Source: Butyrivibrio sp.
GTDB taxonomy: Bacteria > Bacillota > Clostridia > Lachnospirales > Lachnospiraceae
Length of the DNA stretch: 64,000 nucleotides
Direction of reading: 5' to 3'
Assembly (NCBI GenBank): GCA_022486625.1
Contig: JAKVKH010000007.1
Location: 44,102-108,101, forward strand
Numbering within the stretch: the stretch's first letter is position 1; each line of letters begins with the position of its first letter. Position numbers and translations under genes: made by a program. Below, piece after piece: positions 25,888 through 34,020 of this stretch. The notes under the pieces are model-generated. The model did no database searches. It saw only the letters and a list, made by a program, of their open reading frames with translations, and had not been told where the DNA came from.

Positions 25888-27570
25888 ATGGATAGGCCGG
25901 TATGGCAGGAAGGGCATGGTAAACAGACAATGGCACAGCTGATGGGAAAAGAACTGCTGAACAATCCTTTTTTGAATAAAGGAACAGCGTTCTCTGAAGA
26001 GGAAAGAAAAGAATACGGACTGACAGGACTGCTTCCGACAGCAGTCAGGACACTTGAAGAACAGGTGGAAATTGAATATGCAAAGGTCAGCCGCCTGACT
26101 ACGGATTATGAGAAAAACGGATATCTGATGTCTGTCTATAATATGAACCGTGTACTTTATTATCGTCTGGTGAAAGACCATCTGGAAGAACTGATGCCGG
26201 TGATTTATACACCCACGATTGCCGATGCAGTCATGAATTTCTCAGAGGATTATGAGAGACCGAACGAAGCGGTATATCTTGATGCGGATCATCCGGAGCA
26301 GATCAGACAGGCACTTATGAGTGGTGCGGCAGGTCTTGAAAACATTGATCTGATGGTTATTACGGATGGAGAAGGCGTTCTCGGAATCGGTGACTGGGGA
26401 ATTGAAGGTGTGATGATTTCTGTCGGAAAGCTGGCGGTTTATACTGTGGCCGGCGGCATGAATCCGAAGCGTGTTCTTCCTGTCGTTGTGGATAACGGAA
26501 CGAACAGAAAAGAGCTGCTTGAGAGCCCGCACTATATCGGCAACAGGCATGAACGCAGAACCGGAGAAGGATATTACCGGTTTATTGATCAGCTGGTGAA
26601 GGATGCAGAAGATCTGTTCCCGGGAGTTTTATTCCACTGGGAAGACTTCGGCAGGGGGAATGCCAGCACCATTCTGGAAAAATACAGGAAAAAGATCTGT
26701 ACCTTCAATGATGACATTCAGGGAACCGGCGTGATGATGAGCGCGGCCATGAATGCGGTTGCTGAAGTTACCGGAAAATCAGTGAAGGAACACAGATATG
26801 TCATTTTCGGAGGGGGCACGGCCGGTTGCGGCGTGGCAGATCAGATTCTGCTGGAGATGACACTGCAGGGAATGAGCGAGGAAGAGGCGATTGGTCACTT
26901 TTATCTGGTGGACCGTTACGGCCTTGTAACAGATGATATGCAGGAGCTGACAGCAGGACAGACCAGATATGCAAGAGCAAAGGCAGAATTCCCGCATGCA
27001 CTGACAGATCTGGCAGAGATTATTGATGCAGTACAGCCAAGTGTGCTGATCGGTACATCAGGTCAGCCAGGGAGATTTACAGAGGAAGTGGTCAGGAAGA
27101 TGGCACAGTATAATGACAGACCGGCGATCCTCCCGATCTCCAATCCGACGAAACTCTGTGAAGCCAAAGCGGAAGATGTAATCCGGTGGAGCGAGGGAAG
27201 GGCGCTTGTTGTAACCGGCAGCCCTTCCAGACCGGTGGAATACGACGGAACGACGTATATTATCGGACAGGCCAATAACGCACTTCTCTATCCCGGTCTG
27301 GGTCTTGGTATCGTAGTCGCAAAGGCAAGGACCGTGACAGATGGTATGCTCAGCGCTGCAGCGCATGGAATCGTATCACTGCAGGATCTTTCGAAAAAAG
27401 GAGCACCGATTCTGCCGCCCGTCAGATATGTCAGAGAAGCCAGCAGGCTGGTAGCAAAGGCAGTTGTGGAAGCCGCCATCAGGGATGGTGTGGCAACGGC
27501 GCAGATTCAGGATGTGGATCAGGCAGTTGCAGCTGCAGTCTGGAATCCGGAATACGTATCCATGAAATAA
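25888..27570 (+). CDS. Malolactic enzyme / NAD-dependent malic enzyme
   Basis: 560 residues of the large malic enzyme family. Landmarks are N-N-P-F-L-N-K-G-T-A-F near the N-terminus, P-V-I-Y-T-P-T, the D-G-E-G-V-L-G-I-G-D-W-G segment, F-N-D-D-I-Q-G-T-G, the NAD loop G-G-G-T-A-G, and the late S-N-P-T-K. The segment H-W-E-D-F-G-R-G-N-A reads like lactic-acid-bacterial malolactic enzyme (H-W-E-D-F-G-R-S-N-A) and not like E. coli MaeA (F-E-D-F-A-Q-K-N-A), so direct malate to lactate conversion is as likely as malate to pyruvate. The start is uncertain: AAGG stands close before 25888. No malate permease is adjacent. Confidence 0.9.
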   Translation: MDRPVWQEGHGKQTMAQLMGKELLNNPFLNKGTAFSEEERKEYGLTGLLPTAVRTLEEQVEIEYAKVSRLTTDYEKNGYLMSVYNMNRVLYYRLVKDHLEELMPVIYTPTIADAVMNFSEDYERPNEAVYLDADHPEQIRQALMSGAAGLENIDLMVITDGEGVLGIGDWGIEGVMISVGKLAVYTVAGGMNPKRVLPVVVDNGTNRKELLESPHYIGNRHERRTGEGYYRFIDQLVKDAEDLFPGVLFHWEDFGRGNASTILEKYRKKICTFNDDIQGTGVMMSAAMNAVAEVTGKSVKEHRYVIFGGGTAGCGVADQILLEMTLQGMSEEEAIGHFYLVDRYGLVTDDMQELTAGQTRYARAKAEFPHALTDLAEIIDAVQPSVLIGTSGQPGRFTEEVVRKMAQYNDRPAILPISNPTKLCEAKAEDVIRWSEGRALVVTGSPSRPVEYDGTTYIIGQANNALLYPGLGLGIVVAKARTVTDGMLSAAAHGIVSLQDLSKKGAPILPPVRYVREASRLVAKAVVEAAIRDGVATAQIQDVDQAVAAAVWNPEYVSMK

Positions 27571-27581
27571 CGAGGCAGGCG

Positions 27582-28616
27582 TCAGTTTGCAGAAATACTG
27601 ATGGCATGCAGGAAGGCATCTGATCCGCTTCCGCAGGTGACAAGGATCTTTTCTCCGATGACAAGAATGTTGCCGTTCATCTGTGTGTTGCCATCCAGCT
27701 TGATCTGCATGATACCGCCGCTTGTGGAAAGAAACAGGATCTGTGAGGATGTGTCTGAGGTCACAGTTCCGGAAACGGTTATGGTTCTGGTTGAATTTAC
27801 GGTTGCTGCAGCAGAAGAGGAAACTGTATTGTCAATAATCCGTCCGGCATGCATATAGGCATCTGATCCGCGGTAACAGGCAACGGTAATGGACTGACCG
27901 GGGATCAGTGTTCTGCAGCTGCTGAGATCTGTGGAGCTGTCAATCTTGATTTCCATAAGTCCTGCGCTGGTGGAAAAATAGAGGTAGCTGGACGTGGTGC
28001 CGGCTGCAACGGTTCCGGTGATATTGGGCATGGTAACACCGTTGATACTTGCTGTGGTGCTGCTGGAAGCAGAAGAGGAGTCAGACACCTTTATGGCATG
28101 CATGCAGGCGTCTGAGCCGCGTCCGCAGGTAATTACCAGTTTTTTACCAAGTGTTACGATGCTGCATCCGGACATGTCCGTGCTGTCATCCATTTTGATC
28201 TGCATGGTACCGCCACTGGTGGAAAAGTACAGCAGATCATCAGTGGTTCCGGTGATTACCGTGCCTTCTACTGTTGCGGTTTTACTGGTATCTACTGTTA
28301 CCTGTTTCTGATTATCGGTACTGGTGATTCTGGATGCATGCATGTATGCATCTGATCCGCGGTAGCAGGTGACCGTAACTTTTTTATCCGGAAGCAGAAT
28401 TTTGCACCCGCTGGTATCTGCGTTACTGTCGATTTTTATTTCCATTTTTCCGCCGGCGGTGGACAGGTACAGAAGTGTGTCTGTGCTTCCGCTGACAACA
28501 GTACCGGATACAGTGGTTTCCGTTGCAGCCTGAACAACGGGAATATCATCCGTGAAAGTGACGGCAGTAAAGGCAAGGCAGACTGCGGTACATATTACGG
28601 CAACTTTTCTTTTCAT
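27582..28616 (-). CDS. Secreted protein of four ~62-residue repeats, unknown
   Basis: 344 residues. A Sec signal peptide ends near V-V-Q-A at 27-30. Four repeats follow at about 36-97, 116-177, 198-260 and 280-341. Each reads G-T-V then L-L-Y/F-x-S-T-x-G-G-x-M-x-I-K-x-D, a cysteine, a G-K-K-like turn, T-C and R/G-S-G-S-D-A-x-x-H-A. The paired cysteines (C71/C84, C151/C164, C234/C247) suit a disulfide in each repeat; repeat 4 keeps only C328. Ser/Thr-rich linkers separate the repeats. There is no anchor or enzyme motif. I chose the second of two adjacent ATGs (GGAGG 7 bases upstream). No family recognised; it may bind ligand or wall polymer. Confidence 0.8.
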   Translation of the reverse strand: MKRKVAVICTAVCLAFTAVTFTDDIPVVQAATETTVSGTVVSGSTDTLLYLSTAGGKMEIKIDSNADTSGCKILLPDKKVTVTCYRGSDAYMHASRITSTDNQKQVTVDTSKTATVEGTVITGTTDDLLYFSTSGGTMQIKMDDSTDMSGCSIVTLGKKLVITCGRGSDACMHAIKVSDSSSASSSTTASINGVTMPNITGTVAAGTTSSYLYFSTSAGLMEIKIDSSTDLSSCRTLIPGQSITVACYRGSDAYMHAGRIIDNTVSSSAAATVNSTRTITVSGTVTSDTSSQILFLSTSGGIMQIKLDGNTQMNGNILVIGEKILVTCGSGSDAFLHAISISAN

Positions 28617-28780
28617 CATACGACCTCCGTATATTTCATCATAATTCACTAAATATGGTTATTTTACTGCCCTTATTATACATCATGTGGTTCTGGCTGG
28701 CTATGCAAAAGCTGATGATGTATAATAAATTCAGATGCAGAGGATTCGGATATATCGGCAAATGAAGGGAGCGCTTAAAG

Positions 28781-29311
28781 ATGAAGGTTCTTTTTATCGG
28801 AAACAGTCATACTTATTATAACGACATGCCGGAGATTTTCCGTGGGATCTGTGAGGAGAACGGAATAGCGCAGGTAGAAACGGTTATGATTGCAACGCCG
28901 GGGGTAGGATTGGATTATCATGCCCAGTCGCCGGAAGCGCTTTTCAATATCCGTCATGGTCATTATGACTGTGTTGTATTGCAGCATAAGGCACATCCGA
29001 TGGGAGATCAGGTTCAGATGCTGGCAGGTGCGGATACGCTGATCAAAGAGGTCAGGAGTGCAGGAGGAGAACCCTGCCTGTTTATGACCTGGACCAAAAA
29101 AGATGATGAAGCCGGTCAGGAGGATATGGCGGAAATCTATGAGGGAATCGGTAATACCTATGGCGTGAAGGTGGCACCGGTAGGACGCAGATGGTGGCAG
29201 TATCATCATGAACATCCGGAGATTGAACTGTATGCGCAGGACGGACAGCATGCTTCGATGGATGGCTCTGTACTGGCGGCACAGGTGATATTTGAGACAC
29301 TTTTTCTGTGA
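28781..29311 (+). CDS. SGNH/GDSL-like hydrolase
   Basis: 176 residues. Block I is G-N-S-H-T-Y-Y at 7-13 with the candidate nucleophile S9; a late D-G-Q-H-A-S supplies the Asp-His pair typical of SGNH esterases. There is no signal peptide, so it is cytoplasmic. GGGAG precedes the ATG. It is followed 12 bases later by a RpiB/LacAB-like gene, and the two probably act on the same sugar, for example deacylating it. The specific substrate is unknown. Confidence 0.8.
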   Translation: MKVLFIGNSHTYYNDMPEIFRGICEENGIAQVETVMIATPGVGLDYHAQSPEALFNIRHGHYDCVVLQHKAHPMGDQVQMLAGADTLIKEVRSAGGEPCLFMTWTKKDDEAGQEDMAEIYEGIGNTYGVKVAPVGRRWWQYHHEHPEIELYAQDGQHASMDGSVLAAQVIFETLFL

Positions 29312-29323
29312 CAGGAGGCGTTT

Positions 29324-29776
29324 ATGAAGATTGCAATGGCAAGTGATCATGCAGGATTCAGGTTGAAGAATGAGATCAGAAAATATCTTGAGGCACAGGG
29401 ACATGAGGTGGAAGACTTTGGAACTTTCAGTGAAGATTCCTGCGATCTTTCAGATTATGTATATCCGGCAGCACTGGCGGTCGGAAAAGGTGAATGCGAG
29501 AGAGGTGTATTTGTAGACGGAGTCGGTTACGGAAGCGCGCTGATTGCCAATAAAATCAGGAATGTATATGCAGCGGTCTGTCAGGATCCGTTCTGCGCGC
29601 AGCTGGCAAGGCAGCATACGGATTCCAATGTGCTGTGCATCGGGGGTAAAATCATCGGAGATGCAATTGCGATGGAAATCGTAAAGACATGGATGCATAC
29701 GGACCCGCTTACAGAGGAAAAATATGTGCGCAGAGTCAATAAGGTAAAGGAAATCAACGACAGGCACTGTGTATGA
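29324..29776 (+). CDS. RpiB/LacA/LacB-family sugar-phosphate isomerase-like protein
   Basis: 150 residues with the family start M-A-S-D-H-A-G-F and the late histidine H98 in R-Q-H-T-D-S-N. The loop that normally reads C-G-T-G-x-G and carries the catalytic cysteine is D65-G-V-G-Y-G here, followed by S-A-L-I-A-N-K. The glutamate that replaces the cysteine's role in mycobacterial RpiB is also missing (Ser at that place). It may therefore use a different base, act on another substrate, or have lost isomerase activity. AGGAGG precedes the ATG. It forms a two-gene unit with the SGNH hydrolase. Confidence 0.85.
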   Translation: MKIAMASDHAGFRLKNEIRKYLEAQGHEVEDFGTFSEDSCDLSDYVYPAALAVGKGECERGVFVDGVGYGSALIANKIRNVYAAVCQDPFCAQLARQHTDSNVLCIGGKIIGDAIAMEIVKTWMHTDPLTEEKYVRRVNKVKEINDRHCV

Positions 29777-29912
29777 TGCAGAGGTTTAATCTGCAGTTAT
29801 GACGTTTTTACCATACACTAAACCGGAGATTATGCGGTTTATAAAAATTCGGTAAGGGTGCAGGATAAATATATTACATGACAACAGAACACTTTATATG
29901 GAGGTACAGAAA

Positions 29913-30422
29913 ATGGCACTGATGGATAGTTTTAACAGTTTTGCATCAAAGACAAAGGATCTGACAGAGGTTGCAAAGATCAATATGGAGATCAGCACCT
30001 ATGAATCAAAGATGAGAGAATGTTATATGAAGCTCGGCGAATATGTAATGGAGCATGAGGAACTCATTAACACAGAGGATGAAACAGTTGCTTTCTGCAG
30101 AAAAGAATATGCAGATGTAAAAGAAAAGATTGATGCGGATAAGATGAAAATCCGTGAAATCAAGAATGTGGATGTATGTCCGAACTGTGGTGCTGAGGTT
30201 TCCAAAGAAAATCAGTTCTGTCCGAAGTGTGGTCAGCAGATTGTACGTGTAGAGCCTGCACAGCCAAAGAAGAATGTATGTCCGAAGTGCGGCGCTGAAG
30301 TTGCAGAGGGTGCGGTATTCTGCGGAAGCTGCGGTGCAAAGCTGGCTACAGCTGCAGAGGATAATATCGTAGACACTGCAGAGCCGGCACAGGATGGAAC
30401 GGAAACACAGAATAAGAATTAA
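29913..30422 (+). CDS. Coiled-coil protein with two C-terminal zinc ribbons
   Basis: 169 residues. Residues about 15-85 are helical and charged, likely a coiled coil. Two zinc ribbons follow: C-P-N-C-G with C-P-K-C-G, then C-P-K-C-G with C-G-S-C-G. The tail is acidic. GGAGG lies 8 bases before ATG 29913. Such proteins are common in Clostridia and have no agreed role; no partner is evident here. The gene stands alone with its own strong terminator. Confidence 0.8.
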   Translation: MALMDSFNSFASKTKDLTEVAKINMEISTYESKMRECYMKLGEYVMEHEELINTEDETVAFCRKEYADVKEKIDADKMKIREIKNVDVCPNCGAEVSKENQFCPKCGQQIVRVEPAQPKKNVCPKCGAEVAEGAVFCGSCGAKLATAAEDNIVDTAEPAQDGTETQNKN

Positions 30423-30436
30423 ATATTGTATATGTA

Positions 30437-30474
30437 AAGAAGCCATTCCGGGTTGCCGGAATGGCTTCTTTTTT
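30437..30474 (+). terminator. Terminator after zinc-ribbon gene
   Basis: 15-bp perfect stem AAGAAGCCATTCCGG/CCGGAATGGCTTCTT (30437-30451 and 30456-30470), four-base loop GTTG, then TTTT. It may also serve the convergent membrane protein gene. Confidence 0.92.
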
Positions 30475-30485
30475 GCAGCGGAAAC

Positions 30486-31676
30486 TTATTTTTTCTCTGA
30501 AAGCTGATCTTTAGTATTCTCGGACAGATCGTCCAGTTTCTTTTTCGCCCAGTCTCTTCCACCGATGCCGAAGGATATGGCAAAAGCAGCTGCAACGGCA
30601 ATGCACAGCCACATGAACAGGGTGTCAATGATGGATTTGGAGATGCCCAGCTGACTGATTGCCATAAAGCCTGCAAGGATCATGATACCTGTTTTTGCAC
30701 AAAGGGCAAGGCTGCTGGCATTCGGATAGGTCTTCAGGATGGATTTTTCAATCCAGCAGGCGGCAGCCCATGCGGCAAGGAGTACAAGGCATGCGGCCAG
30801 TACGGAAGGCAGGTATCCGATGATGGCATTGCCGACATTGGTAAGTACGTCAATTCCCAGAATTTTGATGCCTGCAACGAGGAAGATCAGATCAATGACT
30901 ACATTGATGATGTCTCCGATAATTTTTGAAGCGGGAACGGCTTTTTGATTGCCGTTCTGATAAGTATCCTGTGAGAACTTATCAATTCCTGTACCTGCCA
31001 GAATTGACTGTATAAGACTGCCGATCAGGTTAGCCAGAAATACGCCGAATGCAATCAGGATGATTGCACCGAAAAGCAGCGGAATGAAATTGAAAATTTC
31101 TGTGACCATGGAAGTGGCCGGATCGCTGATTGCAGGAATATGCAGTACCTGCAGTGCGCCTACAATAAAGACAATCAGAATCAGAGTATAGGCGATTTTG
31201 GAAATAATATCAGAAAATTCATTCCCTTTTTTGGGTGTGATTTTGCATTTTGCCTGAAGAGAATCAAGCGGTGTTTTCTTCAGAAAAGTATTCAGAAGCT
31301 GTGCTGCAAGTCGGGCAAGGAAGAAGCCGAACGCAATCAGAATGCAGGCGGCAATAATGTTGGGCAGAAAGTTCAGAAAACGGGTGGCCATTGAGGTAAT
31401 GGGAGCAGTAACGCTGCTCATCCCCAGTTTTTCAAGTGCACCCGGAAGGAACAGGAAGAAAACGATGGCAAATGTAAGATTGCCGAGCATACTGATTGTT
31501 TCTTCGGATCCATGGGTGGCTTCTGCAGGAACATTTTTCATTCTGGTTTTGTAAAACCTGTTCAGAATGCCTTTTACGATGTTACGGAAGATTGCTGCTA
31601 CGATCCAGGCAACAATTAGAAGCAGAACTGCCTGTACAACTGTTGGAACTGCATTCATAAAACCTGACCAATTCAT
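30486..31676 (-). CDS. Mechanosensitive-channel-like protein of repeated TM helices
   Basis: 396 residues, mostly membrane. One amphipathic transmembrane pattern recurs about four times: V-V-Q-A-V-L-L-L-I-V-A-W, I-I-A-A-C-I-L-I-A-F-G-F-F-L-A, L-F-G-A-I-I-L-I-A-F-G-V-F-L-A and V-L-A-A-C-L-V-L-L-A-A-W, each followed by a conserved loop. This is the TM_helix repeat found in some MscS-superfamily-like proteins, but the cytoplasmic MscS beta domain is absent. The C-terminus has F-G-I-G-G-R-D-W-A and a charged tail. I chose ATG 31676 (AAGGAG 9 bases upstream) over the ATG at 31685. A role in osmotic adjustment is inference. Confidence 0.75.
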   Translation of the reverse strand: MNWSGFMNAVPTVVQAVLLLIVAWIVAAIFRNIVKGILNRFYKTRMKNVPAEATHGSEETISMLGNLTFAIVFFLFLPGALEKLGMSSVTAPITSMATRFLNFLPNIIAACILIAFGFFLARLAAQLLNTFLKKTPLDSLQAKCKITPKKGNEFSDIISKIAYTLILIVFIVGALQVLHIPAISDPATSMVTEIFNFIPLLFGAIILIAFGVFLANLIGSLIQSILAGTGIDKFSQDTYQNGNQKAVPASKIIGDIINVVIDLIFLVAGIKILGIDVLTNVGNAIIGYLPSVLAACLVLLAAWAAACWIEKSILKTYPNASSLALCAKTGIMILAGFMAISQLGISKSIIDTLFMWLCIAVAAAFAISFGIGGRDWAKKKLDDLSENTKDQLSEKK

Positions 31677-31726
31677 AACTGTCATCTCCTTTTCATATGC
31701 ATATCATGTATAATGATATTTATATA

Positions 31727-31757
31727 TGTATTATAATAAAAAAACAATGATAATACA
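31727..31757. promoter_or_regulatory. Candidate TetR operator in the divergent region
   Basis: Inverted repeat TGTATTAT/ATAATACA (31727-31734 and 31750-31757) within a very A/T-rich 225-base divergent region between the channel-like gene and the TetR gene. Several related half-sites are nearby, so the assignment is weak. Confidence 0.35.
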
Positions 31758-31901
31758 ATATATTTATACATATGTAATAATAAAAACAAATAAGATATGT
31801 CTTTTTAAGGGTGCAGCATGATCCGGGGATTATGATATAATCAGATACAGATGTAAAACATTGAATGCTGGCGGGAACGACAAAGGTGTAAGTGTGAGAA
31901 T

Positions 31902-32504
31902 ATGAAAAAAGAACATCAGACCGGAAAAAAGGAAGACCGGAGAATTCAGAATACCAGAAAAAAACTGAAGGATGCCCTGTTGGGGCTTCTTTCAGAGCAT
32001 GAGTTTTCCTCATTGTCTGTAAGGCAGATCTGTCTTACGGCGGGGATTACGACGATTACTTTTTATACTTATTATACGGATAAATATGCGCTTGCAGATG
32101 AGGTTTTCCATGATATGGCAATTGCTGCGGAACAGGACTTTCTGAAGCGACAGGAAAAGAATAACAGCGAAAAGGATCCGGTAAAAGGCTGTTGTAACAT
32201 CCTTGACTGTCTGCTTATGCTCTTTGGTGAGGAAGACTCACCACTGCCGGGGGTGTCACCCAAGACCGGATCGTATCTGTATCTTGCACTTTCTGATACC
32301 ATCATGAAGGAAATCAGCGGATTTTTGCAGGCCAATGAACTGAAGGCATCCTATTCACTGGATATGGTAACGGCTTTTCTGTGTAATGGCATATGGGGAT
32401 TCATCAGTCAGGGACAAAAAGAAGGACGTGATCCGCAAGAGATCCGGTCAGAAGCGCACAGTCTGATCTGTGCGCTGATGCAGAGCAATATTTTTGAATC
32501 CTGA
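31902..32504 (+). CDS. TetR-family transcriptional regulator
   Basis: 200 residues; HTH at about 35-65 (L-S-V-R-Q-I-C-L-T-A-G-I then F-Y-T-Y-Y-T-D-K-Y). The rest is a helical ligand domain. No strong ribosome binding site precedes the ATG. It is convergent with a MATE exporter gene (16 bases apart) and divergent from the channel-like gene, so either could be a target. Confidence 0.88.
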   Translation: MKKEHQTGKKEDRRIQNTRKKLKDALLGLLSEHEFSSLSVRQICLTAGITTITFYTYYTDKYALADEVFHDMAIAAEQDFLKRQEKNNSEKDPVKGCCNILDCLLMLFGEEDSPLPGVSPKTGSYLYLALSDTIMKEISGFLQANELKASYSLDMVTAFLCNGIWGFISQGQKEGRDPQEIRSEAHSLICALMQSNIFES

Positions 32505-32520
32505 GGTGCGGTTAGAATTT

Positions 32521-33924
32521 TCAGGATTTTGATTCTGTTGCTTCTGCAAGATTCTGAACCCAGATGCCTTTTCTGACCAGAATGTATCCGATCAGGCATT
32601 TAACCAGTTCGATCATCTGACAGCACAGATAGAACTGCATGATTGGCAGGTCAGTGTAATGTCCGATGACGAAGGCAAGCGGAATACTGAAAACCCATAC
32701 AAAAACACTGTCGAACAGAAAGGTAATGAAAGTTTTGCCACCGGAGCGCAGGGTGAAATAGCAGCCGTTTTCGAAGGCATACATCGGCATGCAGACGGCA
32801 GAAATCAGTATGATTCCGGTTGCCAGATGGCGGACACTTTCTTCGGTCTTATACATCAGAGGGAAGAACGGTGCGGCAAAAGACATCAGAATTCCGGAGG
32901 CGATGCAGCACAGAACACAGAAGCAGATCAGTTTGCGTGCATAGTCACGTGCGGTATCGAGTTTGCCTGCGCCCAGTTGCTGACCGAGAATGATGGCAAT
33001 TGCGTTACCCATGGCAATGAATACAATATTAAATACATTTGATATCGTGGAAGAAATATTCAGAGCGGCAATGACGGACAGCCCGCGCAGAGAATAGTTC
33101 TGCATCATGACAGCCATGCCTGCGGCCCAGAGGGTTTCATTCACCAGAAGCGGGAGTCCCTTTACGATGATCTTTCCGGCCAGGGCGGCAGGAATTTTCA
33201 GACTCCTGAAAGCGCCCACGATGAATGCGTTTTTCTGTGTATGAGAATGTGTCCAGACCACAATGATCCCGAGTTCAACAAAACGGGACAGAACCGTTGC
33301 AATGGCAGCGCCGGCCACACCCATGGCGGGTGCGCCGAATTTGCCATAGATCAGGATATAATTGAATACGAGGTTGACACAGACAGCTGCAATGCCGGCT
33401 TTCATGGGCAGCATGGTTTCACCGGTTTCACGAAGGGTTCCGGCATAAGCCTGTGTAATTGCAAACGGAATCATGTCCAGATACATGATGTGAAGATAGA
33501 CTCGTGCATAACGGAAGGTAGCTTCGATATCACCGGAGCCGCCGTCCTGGTGCAGATACATCCGGATCAGATGATCGCCCTGAAAAACAAAGACGCTGAT
33601 GCCGAGAATGCACAGAAGAATGATGGTCCAGATCTTGAAACGGAACGTACTGCGGACTCCTTCAACATTGCCGCTGCCGTAGAACTGCGCAGTGAAAATA
33701 CCTGCACCGGCAATGCCGCCGAAAATGCAGAGATTATATACAAAGATCAGCTGATTGACAACGGCGACGCCGGACATCTGATCGGTGCCGACTCTTCCGA
33801 CCATGATGTTATCCAGGAGGCTGACAAAGTTGGTAATACCGTTCTGAATCATGATGGGAACGACAACTGCGAGTACCATCAGATAAAAGTCTTTTGTTCC
33901 GAAGAATTTTTTGCGTAATTGCAT
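32521..33924 (-). CDS. MATE-family multidrug efflux transporter
   Basis: 467 residues with about 12 membrane helices in two halves. The first half carries D-N-I-M-V-G-R-V-G and A-G-I-F-T-A-Q-F-Y-G-S-G-N; the second half has A-I-I-L-G-Q-Q-L-G-A-G. It differs clearly from the other MATE gene of this window (10604-11935) and resembles the NorM-like subgroup of Clostridia. AAAAGGTG lies before the start. The nearest regulator is the convergent TetR gene. Confidence 0.92.
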   Translation of the reverse strand: MQLRKKFFGTKDFYLMVLAVVVPIMIQNGITNFVSLLDNIMVGRVGTDQMSGVAVVNQLIFVYNLCIFGGIAGAGIFTAQFYGSGNVEGVRSTFRFKIWTIILLCILGISVFVFQGDHLIRMYLHQDGGSGDIEATFRYARVYLHIMYLDMIPFAITQAYAGTLRETGETMLPMKAGIAAVCVNLVFNYILIYGKFGAPAMGVAGAAIATVLSRFVELGIIVVWTHSHTQKNAFIVGAFRSLKIPAALAGKIIVKGLPLLVNETLWAAGMAVMMQNYSLRGLSVIAALNISSTISNVFNIVFIAMGNAIAIILGQQLGAGKLDTARDYARKLICFCVLCCIASGILMSFAAPFFPLMYKTEESVRHLATGIILISAVCMPMYAFENGCYFTLRSGGKTFITFLFDSVFVWVFSIPLAFVIGHYTDLPIMQFYLCCQMIELVKCLIGYILVRKGIWVQNLAEATESKS

Positions 33925-34020
33925 AGAGCACCTTTTCTTTCTTTGTTAGTGGAGTGATACAATGAGGCCGTTTGACCATTATACCGTAGTCAGGCACAGG
34001 ACTCAAGCAGGAGGTTATTT

